Assembly (NCBI GenBank): GCA_017694255.1
Contig: JADINC010000003.1
Span: forward strand, 1 to 9,797
Direction of reading: 5' to 3'
Source of the DNA: Candidatus Enterousia avistercoris
GTDB taxonomy: Bacteria; Pseudomonadota; Alphaproteobacteria; Rs-D84
DNA: 9,797 nucleotides
In this document: in pieces, positions 6,502-9,797 of the stretch
Layout of the letters: every line of letters starts with the position of its first letter
How positions within the stretch are numbered: the first letter of the stretch is position 1
The notes under the pieces: model-generated
The model's input: the letters and a program-made list of their open reading frames with translations, nothing else
Told to the model about the DNA's origin: nothing
The model's database searches: none
Translations under genes and position numbers: made by a program

Positions 6502-7443
6502 TTACTTTGATTCAATTATATCATAATTTGCCGGATTGCTAAACAGTTTTTTCAGCACCAGATTATTCAGCGCATGACTGCCCTTGTATGATTCCAGTTT
6601 TCCAACAACAACCCCGCCACTGGTATACATATCACCAATTGCGTCAATTATTTTATGCCGCACAAATTCATCTGGCCATATAGTATCATTCAGCGTTCCA
6701 TCCCCAGAATTATTCAACGCAATAACATTTGTTTCATCCGCCCCACGCGCCATACCATGCGCCTTTAAATATTCCCATTCGGAAAATTTTCCAAACGTAC
6801 GTGCACGTGCGATATTTTCCACAAAATCATGCACTGATTTATCATCATCACGAAATACATACGAATACGTTTGTCGTCCGATAATTTTTTCTGGATACAC
6901 CAGCGTTGCCGATATTTCCAACGCATTATCACCCGGGACCAGTTTCACATACCCATCATTTTTACGTCCTGATAATTTTTCCATTATCCACAGCTTTATA
7001 CGTGTACCAAACCCCAGTGTACGGCGTATTTCGCGTGCATATGCAATAACAGGCCGGCGTACAATAACTTTCCGCCGTTCGCCACAAACAACCCCCGCAT
7101 TAACAAAAGCATCATAGAACTTTGCTGCACTACCATCTAAAATGGGGGTTTCTGGTCCATCTATTTCCACCATCGCACTGTCAATTCCGGCCATAAACAG
7201 TGCCGCCATTAAATGTTCAACTGTTTGAACATGAACGCCATTTGGATTACCAATTGTTGTATTTCGCATTTTTGTATCGCCGACATTATTAAACATCGCC
7301 AACACAGGTTCCGAATTTGGAATATCTGTCCGCTTAAAATAAATTCCACACTGTTTTGATGGACGCACAACCAGATTTACCGGCATTCCGGAATGAATAC
7401 CACGTCCTGAAATTTTTACTATTTTTTTCAACGTCGCAACCAT
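6502..7443 (-). CDS. lpxC: UDP-3-O-acyl-N-acetylglucosamine deacetylase LpxC
   Basis: LpxC is the zinc enzyme that removes acetate from UDP-3-O-acyl-GlcNAc, the committed step of lipid A synthesis in the cytoplasm. With the start at 7443 it has 313 residues, near the usual ~305. Expected catalytic residues are all visible: E76-H77 in TVEHL, H263 and D267 in VRHKIIDAIGD, and H290 in SHALNN; H77, H263 and D267 are the zinc ligands. IDGPETPILDGSAAKF (94-109) and ARARTFGKF (212-220) are also typical. A basic and aromatic insertion near 137-162 is not in E. coli LpxC. I prefer the ATG at 7443 to the in-frame ATG at 7464. It overlaps the lpxK stop as TAATG, is preceded by a GGGGGA ribosome binding site, and starts directly with the conserved VATLKKIVKISGRGIHSG block. 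LpxC lies beside lpxK rather than at the end of a division cluster. Confidence 0.97.
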   Translation of the reverse strand: MVATLKKIVKISGRGIHSGMPVNLVVRPSKQCGIYFKRTDIPNSEPVLAMFNNVGDTKMRNTTIGNPNGVHVQTVEHLMAALFMAGIDSAMVEIDGPETPILDGSAAKFYDAFVNAGVVCGERRKVIVRRPVIAYAREIRRTLGFGTRIKLWIMEKLSGRKNDGYVKLVPGDNALEISATLVYPEKIIGRQTYSYVFRDDDKSVHDFVENIARARTFGKFSEWEYLKAHGMARGADETNVIALNNSGDGTLNDTIWPDEFVRHKIIDAIGDMYTSGGVVVGKLESYKGSHALNNLVLKKLFSNPANYDIIESK

Positions 7444-8345
7444 TATACTTTCCCCCACAGCCATTGATAAAACGCGTCATCCACCGTCATATCCAAACGC
7501 GCATACTTTATTTCATTTTTGGCCCAGTCTGGCAAACGCACCCAGTCTTTTTCTGTTGTAATTAATTTTGCGCTGCGCCGCGCAGCTGCCGCAACCAGTT
7601 TTTTTAAATCATCATCAGTATATTGATAGTGGTCTGGGAAAGATTTTTTTCCAACCACATTATCCAATGCGCCAAAGAATTTTTTGGGATACCCAATTCC
7701 AGCAAACGCATACAACTTTTGTTTTTTATCATATGGCGACGTCGTTTCAGAATTCGCATAGAACACTGGTATATCCGTTGGCAACGTAAAACGCCGCCGT
7801 GGTCGCCGACTGCGCACAACAATAATCGCATCTGCCCGTCGCACGGCCCGCCGTGGTTCACGCAACGGGCCCGCCGGCAACATAAACCCATTACCAAAAC
7901 CAATAGATTGATCAAACACCAACACAGAAATATCTTTTTTTACACGCGGATTTTGAAATCCATCATCCATCACAATTGGCGAACGATTATCAGTTTGTTT
8001 ATCTAATAATATTATATTACTTTTTCTGTCGCCAACATGCACCTGGATACCATCGCGCGCCAACATGGTTGCTTCATCACCAACATTACCTGTTTTTGCG
8101 CTTTTTTTATACCCACGCATAACAACCGGTGCATCAAACATTTTCGCCACTGCCCGCACAATAGGCGTTTTACCAACCCCCCCCGCCAAAATATTACCAA
8201 AGCAAACAACCGGTCGCGATGATTTGTATGCCCCAATTTTACGAAACATATAAACCACACGCCCAATTAAATAATAAACCCACGACACTGGCAATAAAAT
8301 AAATGCCAGTGGTGTTTTATGCATAAACCACCATGGTGTTTTCAT
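7443..8345 (-). CDS. lpxK: Tetraacyldisaccharide 4'-kinase LpxK
   Basis: LpxK phosphorylates the 4' position of tetraacyldisaccharide-1-phosphate to give lipid IVA, at the cytoplasmic face of the inner membrane. The 300 residues show an N-terminal membrane-associated hydrophobic helix (about 12-33). The P-loop follows as GNILAGGVGKTP (50-61), then RGYKK and GDEA (77-92), DDGFQN (127-132) and LPAGPLREP (156-164), all LpxK signatures. LITTEKDWVRLP near the C-terminus is also typical. It is slightly shorter than the common 320-340 residues. The start ATG (8345) overlaps a TAATAATG run at the end of the acyltransferase gene, preceded by AAGGAAA. Its own stop overlaps the lpxC start by one base, so translation of the three lipid A genes is probably coupled. 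Confidence 0.96.
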   Translation of the reverse strand: MKTPWWFMHKTPLAFILLPVSWVYYLIGRVVYMFRKIGAYKSSRPVVCFGNILAGGVGKTPIVRAVAKMFDAPVVMRGYKKSAKTGNVGDEATMLARDGIQVHVGDRKSNIILLDKQTDNRSPIVMDDGFQNPRVKKDISVLVFDQSIGFGNGFMLPAGPLREPRRAVRRADAIIVVRSRRPRRRFTLPTDIPVFYANSETTSPYDKKQKLYAFAGIGYPKKFFGALDNVVGKKSFPDHYQYTDDDLKKLVAAAARRSAKLITTEKDWVRLPDWAKNEIKYARLDMTVDDAFYQWLWGKV

Positions 8346-8347
8346 TA

Positions 8348-9148
8348 TTATTTCCTTGGCTGTGTTTTCTTTTTTGCGCGTGCGGCATCACGTTGTGCCC
8401 GCAGATTCTTTTTAAATTCAGACGACTTTAAATCTTGTTCCACCTGGAACAAATTAAATTCGCCATCCATTTCGCGAACCTGGCGCACCATAATATCTTC
8501 TACCTTTTTACGCAATGCCTCAAATTCCGTGGCATTGATTTTAGAATCAACAAATATCGGTTTTCCAACTTTACATGTAATCAGTGAAAAAGGCAATGCG
8601 ACCAAATACCTGTCCCACCGTTTTTGAAACCATGCATGCGATGCCGAATAACAAACTGGAATAATCGGTGCACCGGTCATTTTTGCAAAATATAACGCCC
8701 CATCCTGGACACGCAGCGATGGTCCACCCGGACCATCGGGCGACATACACATTGAATAATCCCCACGACGTAATACCCGCACACCCTGACGTAATACAGA
8801 AATTCCCCCATCAGATGTACTGCCATAAATAGATTTCAAACCGAACAATCGCTGTAATTTTGCCATCATGCGACCGTCTTTATGACGGGACGCAACCGCA
8901 TATGCACGCATTCCACCCAAACAAACAATTGGCGACAGCATCATACTGCGTCCATGCCAGAATATAAAGATTGCGGGCTTTCTGCGATATTTTTTAAAAG
9001 TTTCCCAATTTGTAATACGTTTGCGACATGTAAAATAAACGAACCAGATTGCGATTGCCATTAATCCAGCAACAATCCATTGAACCCAATCCATTCGCAA
9101 TACAGGCTCCCAAAAGCCTTTCCACAATTTTCTAAAAGTTTGATACAT
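8348..9148 (-). CDS. DUF374/LpxJ-type lysophospholipid acyltransferase family protein, probable lipid A acyltransferase
   Basis: This 266-residue inner-membrane enzyme has one N-terminal membrane segment (about 22-40) and a cytoplasmic acyltransferase domain. Visible signatures of the DUF374 family of LPLAT acyltransferases are FWHGR (63-67, His as the likely catalytic base), SRHKDG (87-92), YGSTSDGG (108-115) and MSPDGPGGP (135-143). The C-terminal tail (about 235-266) is strongly basic, probably for membrane or nucleic acid contact; its role is not known. DUF374 proteins include LpxJ, shown in Campylobacter/Helicobacter and Rickettsia work to add secondary acyl chains to lipid A in place of LpxL/LpxM. 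Position upstream of lpxK and lpxC supports lipid A as substrate. I leave the symbol blank because chain and position specificity cannot be read from sequence. The start at 9148 follows a weak AAAGAG ribosome binding site and leads the operon. Confidence 0.85.
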   Translation of the reverse strand: MYQTFRKLWKGFWEPVLRMDWVQWIVAGLMAIAIWFVYFTCRKRITNWETFKKYRRKPAIFIFWHGRSMMLSPIVCLGGMRAYAVASRHKDGRMMAKLQRLFGLKSIYGSTSDGGISVLRQGVRVLRRGDYSMCMSPDGPGGPSLRVQDGALYFAKMTGAPIIPVCYSASHAWFQKRWDRYLVALPFSLITCKVGKPIFVDSKINATEFEALRKKVEDIMVRQVREMDGEFNLFQVEQDLKSSEFKKNLRAQRDAARAKKKTQPRK

Positions 9149-9179
9149 GATCTATGCTCTTTATATAAATGCGATTTGG

Positions 9180-9208
9180 ATTTTAGCAGTAAAAAAATCA
9201 TATTTCAA
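9180..9208 (-). promoter_or_regulatory. Predicted sigma70-type promoter of the lipid A operon
   Basis: On the minus strand TTGAAA (9208-9203) and TAAAAT (9185-9180) are spaced by 17 bp, each 5/6 to consensus. The predicted start near 9173 leaves a leader of about 25 nt before the acyltransferase ATG. It is back-to-back with the tRNA promoter. Confidence 0.7.
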
Positions 9209-9229
9209 GGTATGAAGAAAAAAGCGTGT

Positions 9230-9249
9230 AAAATCATAGAAATGATTTT
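9230..9249. repeat. 8-bp inverted repeat between divergent promoters
   Basis: The arms AAAATCAT (9230-9237) and ATGATTTT (9242-9249) are separated by AGAA. It ends three bases before the tRNA -35 box and lies about 22 bp upstream of the lipid A operon promoter. It could be a regulator site or chance in AT-rich DNA. Confidence 0.4.
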
Positions 9250-9252
9250 TAT

Positions 9253-9281
9253 TTGACAACAAAATAAAAATATACTATAAT
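9253..9281 (+). promoter_or_regulatory. Perfect consensus sigma70 promoter of the initiator tRNA gene
   Basis: TTGACA (9253-9258), a 17-bp spacer and TATAAT (9276-9281) match the consensus at all 12 positions. Transcription would start near 9288-9289, about six bases before the mature tRNA end. Such a strong promoter suits a stable RNA gene. Confidence 0.9.
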
Positions 9282-9294
9282 TTGACCCGTTTAT

Positions 9295-9371
<77 letters not shown>

Positions 9372-9380
9372 GTTAAAATG

Positions 9381-9408
9381 AAAAATACACCCATGCGGTG
9401 TATTTTTT
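9381..9408 (+). terminator. Rho-independent terminator of tRNA-fMet (repeat copy 1)
   Basis: An 11-bp stem (9381-9391 with 9397-9407) with a CATGC loop leads into a T-run. It lies ten bases after the tRNA CCA and inside repeat unit 1. The stem bottom is A:T only, the top is TACACC/GGTGTA. Confidence 0.8.
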
Positions 9409-9426
9409 ATTTTACATGCGTTGGGT

Positions 9427-9458
9427 TGGATTTGAACCACAGAAACAATGTGGTTCAA
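9427..9458. repeat. Inverted tRNA T-arm copy and palindrome in repeat unit 1
   Basis: Bases 9427-9443 are the exact reverse complement of 17 bases of the tRNA T-arm region (9342-9358). The same segment also forms a local hairpin: TTGAACCACA (9432-9441) with TGTGGTTCAA (9449-9458), loop of 7 nt. In unit 2 the equivalent inverted match is 15 bases (9600-9614) and its hairpin has one C:A mismatch. Confidence 0.85.
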
Positions 9459-9553
9459 CCGCCGAAACCAGGCGGACGACAGTACGCCGGTTTGCCACAG
9501 GCAAAAATTTCCAGGTGGCGCAGCAAATCCACACTCCGCAACCAGTTAAAATA

Positions 9554-9581
9554 AAGAACATACCCTTGTGGTATGTTTTTT
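9554..9581 (+). terminator. Second terminator-like hairpin (repeat copy 2)
   Basis: The equivalent of the tRNA terminator in unit 2: stem 9554-9564 with 9570-9580, loop CTTGT, T-run after. Compared with copy 1, two stem pairs changed on both sides and pairing is kept, while one A:T became G:T. Confidence 0.7.
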
Positions 9582-9705
9582 ATTTTACGTGTGTTAGGTT
9601 GGATTTGAACCACATAAATAATATGGTTCAACCGCCGAAACCAGGCGGGCGGCAGTACGCCGGTTTGCCACAGGCAAAAATTTCCAGGTGACGCCGTAAA
9701 TCCAC

Positions 9706-9797
9706 CGCCAATCAACCAAAGTTCTATTTTCCGCTGTTTTGGGGCGTTTTTTTATTGCAAGTAATAAAATTACTCTTAATAATTGAATGATTATAAA
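9706..9797. other. AT-rich noncoding tail after the repeat
   Basis: No credible gene is seen. A seven-T run (9747-9753) follows a GC-richer stretch but the possible CGC/GCG stem is only 3 bp, so I do not call a terminator. AGTAAT (9760-9765) and ATTACT (9769-9774) form a small 6-bp palindrome. The next gene, beyond the window, may have its promoter here. Confidence 0.5.

Noticed and set aside
7444..7464. Upstream start for lpxC that would add seven residues
   Set aside because: The ATG at 7443 has a GGGGGA ribosome binding site, overlaps the lpxK stop as TAATG and begins right at the conserved N-terminus.
9738..9753. Intrinsic terminator near the right edge
   Set aside because: There is a seven-T run but the only stem in front of it is about 3 bp, too weak to call.

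Overview
The window looks like chromosomal DNA from a Gram-negative bacterium with moderately low GC, most likely an alphaproteobacterium. The placement rests on the GyrB N-terminus and on the lipid A genes, with an LpxJ/DUF374-type acyltransferase next to lpxK. The genus is not visible; a host-associated or uncultured lineage is only a guess.

Layout, left to right. (1) The N-terminal 177 codons of gyrB run leftward off the window edge. (2) A divergent rightward gene (608-1177) shares an overlapping promoter region with gyrB. It has the residue pattern of a RusA-like Holliday junction resolvase, although it is longer than RusA and would usually be left hypothetical. (3) A hairpin at 1170-1198 marks the convergent boundary. 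(4) A four-gene leftward operon (5920-1209) encodes type IVb pilus or type II secretion-like machinery. Its order matches pilO-pilP-pilQ-pilR of IncI plasmid R64 thin pili: PilO2-type accessory protein, coiled-coil periplasmic PilP, GspE-type ATPase and GspF-type platform protein. It has a clear promoter at 5951-5980. No secretin, prepilin, prepilin peptidase or adhesin is present here. (5) A leftward envelope operon (9148-6049) holds an LpxJ/DUF374-type acyltransferase, lpxK, lpxC and a small lipoprotein, with overlapping stop/start codons. It has a sigma70-like promoter at 9180-9208 and a U-tailed terminator at 5996-6025. (6) A rightward initiator tRNA-fMet gene (9295-9371) has a perfect consensus promoter (TTGACA, 17 bp, TATAAT). 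(7) The rest (9372-9797) has no protein gene. It holds a 173-bp near-tandem repeat whose units begin with the 3' end of the tRNA, plus a third fragment.

How the parts fit: the lpx operon makes and acylates lipid A, with LpxC at the committed step and LpxK as the 4'-kinase. The pil operon is an inner-membrane engine plus periplasmic accessory parts that would need a secretin and pilins encoded elsewhere. The most unusual item is the tRNA-tail repeat. Its two units match at 154 of 173 positions by my hand count, without gaps. The terminator-like hairpin inside each unit is preserved by compensatory changes, and each unit also carries an inverted copy of the tRNA T-arm.
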